This document shows, in pieces, positions 1 to 7,185 of a stretch of 11,240 bases of DNA. Below the pieces are notes generated by a model. It worked only from the letters and a program-made list of their open reading frames with translations, had not been told where the DNA came from and ran no database searches. The position numbers and the translations under genes were made by a program. How positions within the stretch are numbered: position 1 is the first letter of the stretch; every line of letters starts with the position of its first letter. This stretch comes from Candidatus Sulfopaludibacter sp. SbA3 (GTDB taxonomy: Bacteria; Acidobacteriota; Terriglobia; Bryobacterales; Bryobacteraceae), in NCBI GenBank assembly GCA_945900935.1, contig CAMDKT010000136.1, forward strand, positions 1 to 11,240, read 5' to 3'.

Positions 1-86
1 CATCAGGTCCAGGCGAATTGTTCAGAAAATTCATCCGCGACCGGCTCGATCTAACCAGGGCTGAGGGGTTCCGCTTGGCCGCTTAA
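1..86 (+). CDS. Partial C-terminal end of an unknown upstream gene
   Basis: One reading frame (codons beginning at base 3) is open from the left edge to a TAA at 84-86 and encodes about 27 residues, GELFRKFIRDRLDLTRAEGF near its middle. The residue mix (charged, amphipathic, helix-like) looks like the natural end of a protein, while the other two forward frames give low-quality peptides that also stop early. I do not recognise the family from so short a tail. The gene is cut by the window, so nothing can be said about its start or function. It could also be chance, since an open stretch of this length is common. Confidence 0.4.
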   Translation, partial: SGPGELFRKFIRDRLDLTRAEGFRLAA

Positions 87-200
87 CCAAAAACTAGGTA
101 GTCTTGAGAACAAAGGCTGAGGCAATAGAATGCCCGTTTTGGAACACGTCACGTTTCAAATTGGACCTCGCATTGACGGAAGCCGTTCGGAGCTGGCACA

Positions 201-227
201 CGGCCTAGGTATTTCACCTAAGGTCCG
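201..227 (+). other. Imperfect hairpin in the sigma factor leader
   Basis: CGGCCTAGGT, a five-base ATTTC loop, then ACCTAAGGTCCG can pair over 10 bp with two single-base bulges on the right arm. No T tract follows, so it is not a standard intrinsic terminator. It lies over 400 bases before the sigma gene start and could be an mRNA leader structure or a protein-binding dyad. Confidence 0.3.
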
Positions 228-626
228 ACGGGCATTTCAGGTTCCGTGCGGTCGAATTGCTGGACAGCTAAGTTGTTTCGGGACAAGCGCTTAACGGAGA
301 TTTCGATGCTTCCAATGGTTTGCGGTGAAAAGTCATTTCGGAATTGGGCAGCCGGTTGCACTACTAAGGGCAATCCGTCAGAAACGGCGGCCAACGCTGA
401 CCCGGACGGAGAGACCACTGGAGACAGTGAACTCTCTCTGAGTGAGTGGGCAATCACCGGACCAACGAAACCCCCGGCTATCGCATTTGAAGCCCGATCC
501 GAGCAACGGTACCAGCCTGAGCAAGGAACGCTGGCACTCCTGCGGTTGTCGGACGGAGTTAGTCGCCGGACAACGATTACGCCAATCACAGCGGGTACTG
601 CGGCAATAACGGAAACGAAAGCCCCT

Positions 627-630
627 GAGG
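627..630 (+). promoter_or_regulatory. Ribosome binding site deciding the sigma factor start
   Basis: GAGG eight bases before the ATG at 639. No comparable Shine-Dalgarno sequence precedes the upstream in-frame ATG codons at 246 and 306, so this site supports the shorter 281-residue protein. Confidence 0.6.
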
Positions 631-638
631 AACCTGCC

Positions 639-1484
639 ATGACCGCCACCGCTACTTATTCAATGACCGCTCCTGTTCTGGAGCCTGTTCCCGCTGACCG
701 TCTAATACGGGTGCGTCCGCTGAAAAGCGGGGATCGTGTTTCGGCATCCCGGACCGCCGCCGCCCGCCAGGAGCAACGGGACCGGATCGTGTTGGAAAAC
801 CTCCCGCTGGTGAAGGCGATTGCCGTGCGAGTACATGAAAACCTGCCGGTGCATGTGGACCTTGACGATTTGGTTCATGCCGGGATACTTGGATTGTTCG
901 ACGCCGCGACGAAATATGATCCGGAGAAGATGGTTAGCTTTTCGAGCTATGCCAAACACCGGATCAAGGGCGCTATTTTGGACAGCCTGCGTCAGTTGGA
1001 TTGGGCCAGCCGCAACCTGCGCCGTCGGCACAAACAATTGGAAGCGGCCACGCGCGACCTCGCCGGTGAGTTGCACCGCGCCCCGTCGGAGGCCGAATTG
1101 GCCAGCAAAATGGGTGTGGACGTCGAGCGTTGGCGGCAAATGATGGTCGATCTCCGCAATGTTGGTTTAGTGAGCGCCTCGCAGCGTCCCGCCGATCAGG
1201 AAGACCTGCCGGCCCCGGACTTTCCGGCCGCCGCCGATCTGCAGCCCGACAGCATGTGTTCTCAACAGCAACTGCGCAGCGCCTTGGCCGGCGCCATGAA
1301 GGTGCTCCCTGAGCGTTATCAGAAGGTCGTCGCGCTGTACTACACCAATGAACTCACCATGAAGGAAATCGGCGGTATGTTAGGGATCAACGAAAGCCGT
1401 GTCTCCCAGATTCACAAGACGGCATTGGAGAAAATGGCGGTCGTCCTTCAGGAAGCCGGCATCCGCTCCAGCGCGGCGTTCTAG
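639..1484 (+). CDS. RNA polymerase sigma factor, FliA/WhiG (sigma-28) family
   Basis: Alternative sigma factor of 281 residues that would bind core RNA polymerase and direct it to a special promoter class. Region 2 spans about residues 52-122 (PLVKAIAVRV, DLVHAGILGLFDAATKYDP, VSFSSYAKHRIKGAILDSLR), region 3 about 125-183, region 4 about 208-265 with the helix-turn-helix LTMKEIGGMLGINESRVSQI. The RQLDWASRNLRR stretch (residues 118-129) corresponds to the 'R-LDW-PR-VRR' signature that separates FliA/WhiG-type factors from SigB/SigF types. The ATG at 639 is chosen because GAGG (627-630) lies eight bases upstream and the family homology begins soon after. The frame stays open to 246, but that extension looks non-protein-like. 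No flagellar genes are visible nearby, so the regulon (motility or another process) is open; many Acidobacteria carry several such factors. The N-terminal 40 residues are variable and Ala/Thr-rich. Confidence 0.9.
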   Translation: MTATATYSMTAPVLEPVPADRLIRVRPLKSGDRVSASRTAAARQEQRDRIVLENLPLVKAIAVRVHENLPVHVDLDDLVHAGILGLFDAATKYDPEKMVSFSSYAKHRIKGAILDSLRQLDWASRNLRRRHKQLEAATRDLAGELHRAPSEAELASKMGVDVERWRQMMVDLRNVGLVSASQRPADQEDLPAPDFPAAADLQPDSMCSQQQLRSALAGAMKVLPERYQKVVALYYTNELTMKEIGGMLGINESRVSQIHKTALEKMAVVLQEAGIRSSAAF

Positions 1485-1641
1485 AACAAGTCTCGACAAT
1501 TCGCGCGGCATCACCGAACCACCGGCCGGTGCCACTTGATTCCGTCGCTGAAGCCTCACGGAAGGCCGAGAACTGCTCTAAGCAGGCTGATCGTTGCCGT
1601 TCCCCTCGCATGAACCGTCTCGTCCCATGCGCCCGGTCAGC
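1485..1641. other. Convergent spacer between the sigma gene and nusB
   Basis: This 157-base spacer lies between two genes pointing at each other, so it should hold termination signals for both. It contains the perfect 12-base palindrome CACCGGCCGGTG (1520-1531), but neither strand shows a T run after it, so I cannot call an intrinsic terminator. No credible gene is visible. Confidence 0.4.
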
Positions 1642-2094
1642 TTATGAATCGGCCCCAGCCCGCTCGGCCCGGTTCACGATTTCATCTCCCTTGCGCATGG
1701 CGTCCAGCACGCCGTTTACAAATCGTGCCGCCTCCTCGCCCGAAAAGCGACGCGCAAGCTCAATAGCCTCATCGATAACCACCGCCGCCGGCGTTTCCGT
1801 TCGCAAAAGCTCAAAGGCCGCCAGACGAAGCAGGTTCCGGTCAACCACCGGCATCCGCTCTAACTTCCAGTTCTCAGACCGCCGCGTGATCAAGGCGTCC
1901 AAAAGCTCCTGCTCCTGAAAGGTACCACGCAGCAAGATCTCCATAAACGCGTCCGGCTCCACCAGCCCCTCGTTTTCCTCGGTGTAAAGCGTGTGGTAGT
2001 AGTCCCGCATTGCTTCGTCCGGAGCGATTTTTCGAACATCGCATTCGTACAGTAGTTGCAGTGCGCGGCGCCGACTGAGATGACGGGAAGGCAT
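1642..2094 (-). CDS. nusB: Transcription antitermination factor NusB
   Basis: All-helical RNA-binding protein of 150 residues that, with NusE (S10), binds boxA RNA and promotes antitermination on rRNA operons. The usual family length is about 140-160. Recognisable features are the N-terminal SRRRALQLLYECDV motif, the central LLRGTFQEQELLDALI helix region, and the highly typical C-terminal half: VVDRNLLRLAAFELL, then TPAAVVIDEAIELARRFS, then AARFVNGVLDAMRK. The ATG at 2094 lies only three bases beyond the ribH stop codon, so the two genes are almost certainly cotranscribed and translationally coupled; the ribH-nusB order is conserved across many bacteria. Only a weak purine-rich Shine-Dalgarno stretch is present within the end of ribH, consistent with coupling. 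Confidence 0.97.
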   Translation of the reverse strand: MPSRHLSRRRALQLLYECDVRKIAPDEAMRDYYHTLYTEENEGLVEPDAFMEILLRGTFQEQELLDALITRRSENWKLERMPVVDRNLLRLAAFELLRTETPAAVVIDEAIELARRFSGEEAARFVNGVLDAMRKGDEIVNRAERAGADS

Positions 2095-2097
2095 TTG

Positions 2098-2574
2098 CTA
2101 TTTTCCGCGAAGCTGGCCCAGCATGCTGGCCATCTCAATCGCCGTCGCGGCAGCGTCGAACCCCTTATTTCCGCTCTTGGCGCCCGCGCGGTCGATCGCC
2201 TGTTCTAGCGTGTTGGTCGTCAGTACGCCGAACGCCACCGGTACTCCAGTCGACACCATAACCTGTCCCACGCCTTTCGCCGCTTCTCCGGCTACATAAT
2301 CGAAGTGCGGCGTATCGCCGCGGATTACCGCTCCCAGGGCTATGATCGCGTCGTATTTGCCCGATTCCGCCAGCGCCTTCACTGTCACCGGCAACTCCCA
2401 GGCTCCAGGCACCCTTACAACCGTGACGCCGTCGTCGGCCACGCCATGGCGGCGTAATCCATCCAACGCGCCGGCCAGCAGACGGTCGGTAATAAAACGG
2501 TTAAACCGGGCCACGGCAATCGCCACCCGTAATCCCTCGCCCCGCAGGGCGCCTTCGATCTCTAAATGCGGCAT
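2098..2574 (-). CDS. ribH: 6,7-dimethyl-8-ribityllumazine synthase
   Basis: Penultimate enzyme of riboflavin synthesis. It condenses 5-amino-6-ribitylamino-uracil with 3,4-dihydroxy-2-butanone 4-phosphate to give lumazine, and acts in the cytosol as pentamers or 60-mer shells. At 158 residues it has the standard length. Visible motifs in order are ARFNRFITDRLLAGA (residues 22-36, substrate-binding aromatic F24), VPGAWELPV (55-63), LGAVIRGDTPHFDYV (80-94) with the catalytic histidine H90, and VPVAFGVLTTNTLEQAIDRAG (111-131) with R129 for phosphate binding. AGGA eight bases before the ATG supports the start. It heads the ribH-nusB operon and diverges from lepA. No RFN riboswitch fits the 73-base spacer, so flavin control at this locus is not evident. 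Confidence 0.97.
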   Translation of the reverse strand: MPHLEIEGALRGEGLRVAIAVARFNRFITDRLLAGALDGLRRHGVADDGVTVVRVPGAWELPVTVKALAESGKYDAIIALGAVIRGDTPHFDYVAGEAAKGVGQVMVSTGVPVAFGVLTTNTLEQAIDRAGAKSGNKGFDAAATAIEMASMLGQLRGK

Positions 2575-2610
2575 GGCTTTTTCCTGATTTTGCGATGCCC
2601 GGTAAACCGT

Positions 2611-2649
2611 ATGGGATAATGGGGGCAGGGCGTCTCCGTATTATCCCAT
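2611..2649. promoter_or_regulatory. Perfect inverted repeat in the ribH/lepA divergent promoter
   Basis: ATGGGATAAT (2611-2620) and its exact reverse complement ATTATCCCAT (2640-2649) are separated by 19 bases. Each arm reads TG-N-GATAAT in its outgoing direction, close to the extended -10 consensus TGnTATAAT: 2612-2620 would drive lepA and 2648-2640 on the other strand would drive ribH-nusB. Start points would fall near 2627 and 2633. The right arm overlaps the first two bases of the lepA ATG. It may be a face-to-face promoter pair, an operator for a dimeric regulator, or, if transcription starts further upstream, an RNA hairpin hiding the lepA start. -35 matches are weak (TTGCGA at 2590-2595, 19-base spacer). 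Confidence 0.55.
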
Positions 2650-4462
2650 GGATCCTTCTCGTATTCGAAATTTCTCAATCATCGCCCACATCGATCACGG
2701 CAAATCCACGCTGGCCGACCGCCTGCTGGAGTTCACCGGAGCGCTTTCCCAGCGCGAGATGATGGATCAGGTCCTCGACTCGATGGACCTTGAAAGGGAA
2801 CGCGGCATCACCATTAAGGCCCACGCCGTCCGGCTGGATTACAAAGCAAAAGACGGGATTGTCTATCAGTTGAACCTGATCGACACGCCGGGCCACGTTG
2901 ATTTCTCCTACGAAGTCTCCCGCTCCTTGCAGGCCTGCGAAGGCGCGCTGCTCGTTGTCGACGCCAGCCAGGGGGTCGAAGCCCAGACGCTCGCAAATAC
3001 CTATCTGGCGATTGGGCAGAATCTTGAAATACTGCCCGTTATCAACAAGATAGACCTTCCATCCGCCGATCCGGAGCGGATCGTGGAGCAGATCGAACAG
3101 GTTATTGGGCTCGACGCCAGCGAAGCCATTCTGTGCAGCGCGAAACAGGGAATCGGCATCGAAGAAATCCTCGAACAGGTCGTTCAAAAGGTCCCGCATC
3201 CGAAGGGCGATGTGAACGCCCCTCTCCGCGCCCTTATCTTCGACTCGTGGTTCGACCCCTACCGCGGCGTCATCATTCTGATGCGCGTTATCGACGGCAG
3301 AATGCGCCGCGGCCAAAAGCTACGCCTTTGGTCCAACAATTCGGCCTATGAAGTCGAGGGCCTGGGGTACCAGTCGCCTAAACCCGTCGCCTGCGATGAG
3401 TTGGCGGCGGGCGAGGTCGGGTTCCTGATGGCCAACATCAAAAAGGTGAGTGACGCCCAGATCGGCGACACCATCATGGATGCCTCCAACTTGGCCGCTG
3501 AGCCGCTTCCTGGCTTTGAACCGGTCAATCCGATGGTCTTTGCCGGGCTGTATCCTATTGAAAGCAGTGAACATGGACTGCTCCGCGATGCGCTTGAAAA
3601 ATTGCGTTTGAACGATTCCGCCTTTAATTTCGAAGCTGAGCATTCTGTCGCTCTAGGCTTCGGATTCCGGTGCGGTTTCCTGGGTCTCCTGCATTTGGAA
3701 ATCGTCCAGGAACGGCTGGAACGCGAATTCAACATCGATCTCATTACCACGGCTCCCGGCGTGCGCTATCGCGTGACGCTCCGCGGCGGAGATGTCGTTG
3801 AGGTCGAGAATCCTTCCAAATGGCCCGACCCGGCCTCCGTCGAGTCGGTTGAGGAACCCATAATTGACGCGACGGTGATTACCAGGGAAGAATACCTGGG
3901 GGAAATCCTTGCGCTCGTTGAGGAAAAGCGCGGAAAGCAAAAAAAGTTTGAGTATATCGGCGCATCCCGCGTGCTGCTGAACTACGAACTCCCTTTGAAT
4001 GAGATCGTTCTGGACTTCTATGATCGGCTCAAGTCCGCCAGCCGCGGCTACGCCTCGCTTGACTATCATTTGGCCGGTTACCGAATTTCACCCATGGTGA
4101 AGCTGGACGTCCTGGTCGCCTCCGAGCCGGTGGATGCGCTTTCGATTATTGTTCACCGGGATTTAGCCCACGAGCGCGGCAAAGGTTTGATCGAACGATT
4201 ACGCAAATTGATTCCCCGGCAGATGTTTGAGATCGCGTTGCAGGCGGCGATCGGGAATAAAATTGTAGCACGGGAAACGATATCGGCGATCCGCAAAAAC
4301 GTGCTCGCCAAGTGTTACGGCGGGGACATCTCCCGCAAGCGTAAGTTGTTGGAAAAACAGAAGGAAGGCAAGAAACGCATGAAGCGTGTGGGGCGCGTCG
4401 AGATCCCTCAGGAAGCCTTCCTGGCGGTACTCAAAGTGAGCCAGGGCGAGTCGGACAATTAG
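2648..4462 (+). CDS. lepA: Elongation factor 4 (LepA), ribosome-associated GTPase
   Basis: Translational GTPase that binds elongating or initiating ribosomes and can catalyse back-translocation. It has 604 residues, close to the usual 600. The G domain shows the P-loop AHIDHGKS (13-20), the switch I region RERGITIKA (about 50-58), DTPGHVDF (79-86), NKID (133-136) and SAK (164-166). These are followed by EF-G-like domains II, III and V and the LepA-specific C-terminal domain, including CYGGDISRKRKLLEKQKEGK and the ending RVGRVEIPQEAFLAVLKV, which identify EF4 rather than EF-G or BipA. The start follows the universal N-terminus IRNFSIIAHIDHGKST. No good Shine-Dalgarno sequence sits before the ATG; the nearest purine block (2624-2630) is about 17 bases away, and the start lies in the arm of an inverted repeat. 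It diverges from ribH-nusB. Confidence 0.98.
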   Translation: MDPSRIRNFSIIAHIDHGKSTLADRLLEFTGALSQREMMDQVLDSMDLERERGITIKAHAVRLDYKAKDGIVYQLNLIDTPGHVDFSYEVSRSLQACEGALLVVDASQGVEAQTLANTYLAIGQNLEILPVINKIDLPSADPERIVEQIEQVIGLDASEAILCSAKQGIGIEEILEQVVQKVPHPKGDVNAPLRALIFDSWFDPYRGVIILMRVIDGRMRRGQKLRLWSNNSAYEVEGLGYQSPKPVACDELAAGEVGFLMANIKKVSDAQIGDTIMDASNLAAEPLPGFEPVNPMVFAGLYPIESSEHGLLRDALEKLRLNDSAFNFEAEHSVALGFGFRCGFLGLLHLEIVQERLEREFNIDLITTAPGVRYRVTLRGGDVVEVENPSKWPDPASVESVEEPIIDATVITREEYLGEILALVEEKRGKQKKFEYIGASRVLLNYELPLNEIVLDFYDRLKSASRGYASLDYHLAGYRISPMVKLDVLVASEPVDALSIIVHRDLAHERGKGLIERLRKLIPRQMFEIALQAAIGNKIVARETISAIRKNVLAKCYGGDISRKRKLLEKQKEGKKRMKRVGRVEIPQEAFLAVLKVSQGESDN

Positions 4463-4482
4463 GGTTCTTTTTCCCTTAGATC

Positions 4483-4510
4483 TAAAGAATCTCCACCTTA
4501 CGGCCGAAGT
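4483..4510 (+). promoter_or_regulatory. Sigma-28-like promoter candidate before the histidine kinase
   Basis: TAAAGAAT (4483-4490) and GCCGAAGT (4503-4510) resemble the enterobacterial sigma-28 elements TAAAGTTT and GCCGATAA (six and five of eight matches) with a spacer of 12 rather than 11. A start point near 4517 would give an almost leaderless mRNA for the GTG at 4520. The match is modest and could be chance. Confidence 0.25.
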
Positions 4511-4519
4511 GTAGAGAGA

Positions 4520-6331
4520 GTGGCAAAAACGACCCGACCTACGGTCCTGGCAGCGGAAGCCGATGTACTAAGCGATCAACTCCGGGAAAAACTGGAGGAG
4601 ATCGCCAAGCGGCTTCGCCCGAGGGCCTCGCGGCTGGAATCACTGTTCCTGGAAACCATTCGTAAGGGAAAAAATCAGTTGCCGCCGCTTGACGACCGGC
4701 AGGCAGCCGCGTTGCGGGCGATAACGCCTTGCTCGGCGCTGCGGGCGCTCAGCGAAGGCCGGACGATTGGCGATGTTTTTGAGGCCGTTGAATACAACGG
4801 GCGACGGCTGGCGAAGATGCATTTACCGCCGAGCGCCGTCGTGGACGCTCTGGAACAGTATGACCGCCTCTTGGCCGGTGTGCTCGAAAAGCTGCTCCCG
4901 CAACACGTGGGAAACCTCCGTTGGGTACGTGAACAGTTGCTTTTTTGCGTCATTTTGACGCTCAATAACGCGTTTTATCAGGTCCGGGAAGCGGAAACGA
5001 AGACGTTTTACGACATGTTCCGCGTAGAACTCGAGTCCCGAACCCTCGACGACCTCTTGCAGCGACTCCTGGGCACGCTGGCTGAATTCTCAAACGCGAC
5101 ACGGGCGCGGCTATACCTTTTGGACGAAGCAGCAAGCGATTGGTCGTTGGGCGCGTCCGTAACCCGGGGCAAACTCCAGCAGCGAGCGGAGCGCGGGGCG
5201 TCCTGGCGAGTCGCCAACAGCGATGCGCTGCGGCGGGAGTTGAGCGAGCCGCGATGCGTGATCGGAAACGAGACCGGGAACTGCGCGCCGGATGCTGTTT
5301 GGAGCAGGCGCGGGATGACGCTCTGGTCGGTGCCATTAACGAGCGGGAGCCAGACATTTGGCGTACTGCAGTTTCTGTTTGACAAAGAGTTTGAATGGCT
5401 GCCGCGGGAGCGGGAGTTGCTGGCCGCGGCGGCGGAGCGCTGCTGGATGGCGATTGAAAAAGCCCGGCTGGTGGAAGCCCTGGCTGCACGGGAAGAGCAG
5501 GTCCGGCAGTTGGCTGAGCACATGCTGCACGTCGAAGAAGCTGAGCGGCGGCGGATAAGCCGGGAACTGCACGACGAAGCGGGCCAGTCGATGTTATGCA
5601 TCCGGTTGCAAATGGAAATGCTCGAGTCGGCGATGCCGGACGCAATGGCGGAACAGCGGCAGAAACTGCGCGAGGTTCGCGGCATGACCGAGGACACGAT
5701 TTTAGAAATTCGACGGCTGATCGCGGCGTTGAGCCCGGCGGTATTGGAACAACTTGGCCTGGGACCGGCGCTGCGGCAGATGGTCAATCGATTCCGGCAG
5801 GTGAGTCCGGCGCACGTTCGATTGGCGTTGCATCGCCTGGGCGCGCTGCCGAAAAAGACCGAAATGATTGCTTACCGGCTTGTGCAGGAATGTTTCAACA
5901 ATATCGCAAAACATTCGAATGCGAATACCGTAAACCTTTCGGTGAAAACGGACGATGGATACTTGAAGCTGATCGTTGACGACAACGGAATCGGCTTCGA
6001 CATAGAAGAGGCGTTGGCACGCCGCGATTCTTTCGGATTGTCCGGAATGCGCGAGCGGGTAGCACTTCTTGGAGGAAGCTTTCAGGTCGAAAGTAACCCG
6101 GGTGTCTCTATGATTCAGTTGCACGATGCGGTCGAGGAAACGGTTGGGCTTCAAACGCCGCACCGCAGGAGCGCCAGAGGCAGGGGAACCAAGATCGTGA
6201 TCGCGTTGCCATTACCTAGAGAGGCTGACTTGCGCGGGGCACCGCGGCACGGAGACTCCGTGTTCGCTAGCCGGGCTGACGCACCCGCACCGAAAACACA
6301 GCAAGACCGCAATCGGCGGCGATCAAGCTAA
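4520..6331 (+). CDS. Soluble sensor histidine kinase, GAF plus HisKA_3/HATPase_c
   Basis: Cytoplasmic NarL-partner-type sensor kinase of 603 residues with no membrane segment. Residues 1-170 form an all-helical input region I cannot name securely; a GAF-like domain spans about 174-315, then a short coiled helix. The HisKA_3 dimerisation box is ERRRISRELHDEAGQS with phospho-accepting H351. The ATPase domain shows the N box ECFNNIAKHS (457-466), DDNGIGFD (487-494) and FGLSGMRERV (505-514). The final glycine box, normally continuous as S-x-PG-x-GT, is split: SNPG (525-528) and GRGT (554-557) are separated by 25 residues. An Arg/Pro-rich tail follows LPLP. The GTG start is preceded only by an AGAGAG run lying very close, and no in-frame ATG occurs before about codon 100. 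It precedes its response regulator by 72 bases. Confidence 0.92.
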   Translation: MAKTTRPTVLAAEADVLSDQLREKLEEIAKRLRPRASRLESLFLETIRKGKNQLPPLDDRQAAALRAITPCSALRALSEGRTIGDVFEAVEYNGRRLAKMHLPPSAVVDALEQYDRLLAGVLEKLLPQHVGNLRWVREQLLFCVILTLNNAFYQVREAETKTFYDMFRVELESRTLDDLLQRLLGTLAEFSNATRARLYLLDEAASDWSLGASVTRGKLQQRAERGASWRVANSDALRRELSEPRCVIGNETGNCAPDAVWSRRGMTLWSVPLTSGSQTFGVLQFLFDKEFEWLPRERELLAAAAERCWMAIEKARLVEALAAREEQVRQLAEHMLHVEEAERRRISRELHDEAGQSMLCIRLQMEMLESAMPDAMAEQRQKLREVRGMTEDTILEIRRLIAALSPAVLEQLGLGPALRQMVNRFRQVSPAHVRLALHRLGALPKKTEMIAYRLVQECFNNIAKHSNANTVNLSVKTDDGYLKLIVDDNGIGFDIEEALARRDSFGLSGMRERVALLGGSFQVESNPGVSMIQLHDAVEETVGLQTPHRRSARGRGTKIVIALPLPREADLRGAPRHGDSVFASRADAPAPKTQQDRNRRRSS

Positions 6332-6403
6332 ATGCTTGAGGCACGCAAAGTGACAAGGTAATCAGAAGCACTGGAAACCAAGTAACGGAAAACGGAAAAA
6401 GAT

Positions 6404-7069
6404 ATGGCAAAGATTCGCATCCTACTCGCTGACGACCACACGTTGTTTCGCCAGGGAATTCGCACACTGATCGCCGCGGAAGCGGACATGGAAGTGATTG
6501 GCGAAGCCGCTAACGGGGGAGACTCGGTCGACCGCGCCAACGAACTCAAACCGGAAGTCGTCCTGATGGACATCGGCATGCCGGGGCTCAGCAGTTTTGA
6601 GGCGATCCGGCAAATCAAAAAAAACCGGCCTGAAACGAAGGTTCTCTTTCTCACAATGTATGACGACGAAGACTATCTGGTAGAAGGCATGGAGGTCGGC
6701 GCGGCCGGTTACGTGTTAAAGGATAGCCCGGCGCAACAGTTGATCGCCGCCGTCCGCGACGTGATGCGCGGAGGCAGCTATCTGAGCCCCCGGATGTTGT
6801 CTCAACTCGTCGACGACTTCCGCTCCCGCATCAAATCGGCCAACCGATTGCCGCGCTTCGCCACTTTAACCACGCGTGAACGCGAAGTGTTGAAGATGCT
6901 GGCTGAGGGGCAATCCGTAAAAGAAATCGCCTGTGACCTCAACCTGAGCGTCAAAACAGTAGAAGCCCACAAGTTCAATCTCATGCGCAAGCTGGACATC
7001 CACAACAAGGCGCAGCTTGTGCAGTACGCAATCCAAAAGAAGATTATCAAGATTCCCAACCTGGCTTAA
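6404..7069 (+). CDS. NarL/FixJ-family response regulator (receiver plus LuxR HTH)
   Basis: DNA-binding response regulator of 221 residues, presumably phosphorylated by the kinase encoded just upstream. The receiver domain (about 1-120) has the acidic pair D10/D11, phospho-accepting D56 in LMDIGMPG, T84 in FLTMYDD and K106 in YVLKDS. A linker leads to the LuxR-type helix-turn-helix at about 155-212: LTTREREVLKMLAEGQSVKEI then LNLSVKTVEAHKFNLMRKL. All residues needed for signalling are present. The start is the ATG at 6404; a tandem ACGGAAA repeat (6385-6398) supplies a weak GGAAA Shine-Dalgarno sequence about seven bases away. The target genes are unknown. The downstream gene cluster is separated by a 200-base gap with a terminator-like hairpin, so it need not be the target. 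Confidence 0.95.
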   Translation: MAKIRILLADDHTLFRQGIRTLIAAEADMEVIGEAANGGDSVDRANELKPEVVLMDIGMPGLSSFEAIRQIKKNRPETKVLFLTMYDDEDYLVEGMEVGAAGYVLKDSPAQQLIAAVRDVMRGGSYLSPRMLSQLVDDFRSRIKSANRLPRFATLTTREREVLKMLAEGQSVKEIACDLNLSVKTVEAHKFNLMRKLDIHNKAQLVQYAIQKKIIKIPNLA

Positions 7070-7185
7070 CGCGCCGGGACCGCCTAAGGCGCTGGCGGAA
7101 TCGGCACATCCGTTCGCCGCGAAGTCGAAACAAATTTCTGACGCCCAAATGCGCACTCCGGGCCGGATACCAGCAGCTCAATACT

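Larger units (their letters stand above)
87..638. other. Gene-poor leader upstream of the sigma factor gene
   Basis: These 552 bases separate the putative upstream gene from the sigma factor. The sigma reading frame stays open upstream to base 246, and an opposite-strand frame is open at 649-218, but both translate to low-complexity, unrecognisable peptides, and the sigma frame has a much better start at 639. The stretch holds a short hairpin (201-227) and a pair of distant complementary octamers (AATGCCCG near 128, CGGGCATT near 229). I see no riboswitch I can name, no tRNA and no clear -35/-10 pair. It may be a long regulated leader or decayed coding sequence. Confidence 0.4.

Noticed and set aside
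246..638. N-terminal extension of the sigma factor to the ATG at 246
   Set aside because: The extension has no similarity to sigma regions, no ribosome site, and the ATG at 639 has a good GAGG at the right distance.
218..649. A minus-strand frame of 143 codons with a hydrophobic N-terminal stretch
   Set aside because: It starts with GTG inside the sigma gene, has no Shine-Dalgarno sequence, and after the hydrophobic stretch reads as Ser/Arg-rich filler. I keep it only as part of the unexplained leader.
1520..1531. Palindrome CACCGGCCGGTG as a bidirectional terminator
   Set aside because: No T tract on either side, and as a hairpin it would have only a four-base stem.
2571..2600. Inverted repeat GGCAT/ATGCC around the ribH ribosome binding site
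   Set aside because: Only five bases per arm with a 20-base loop, well within chance.
4459..4480. Terminator for lepA (AGGG, T-rich loop, CCCT)
   Set aside because: Only a four-base stem with the T run inside the loop rather than after it.
7078..7150. tRNA-Leu-like words (GGCGGAATCGGCA) in the spacer after the response regulator
   Set aside because: No matching acceptor stem, no GGTTCGAAT-type T loop and no CCA-compatible 3' end follow, so no cloverleaf can be drawn.
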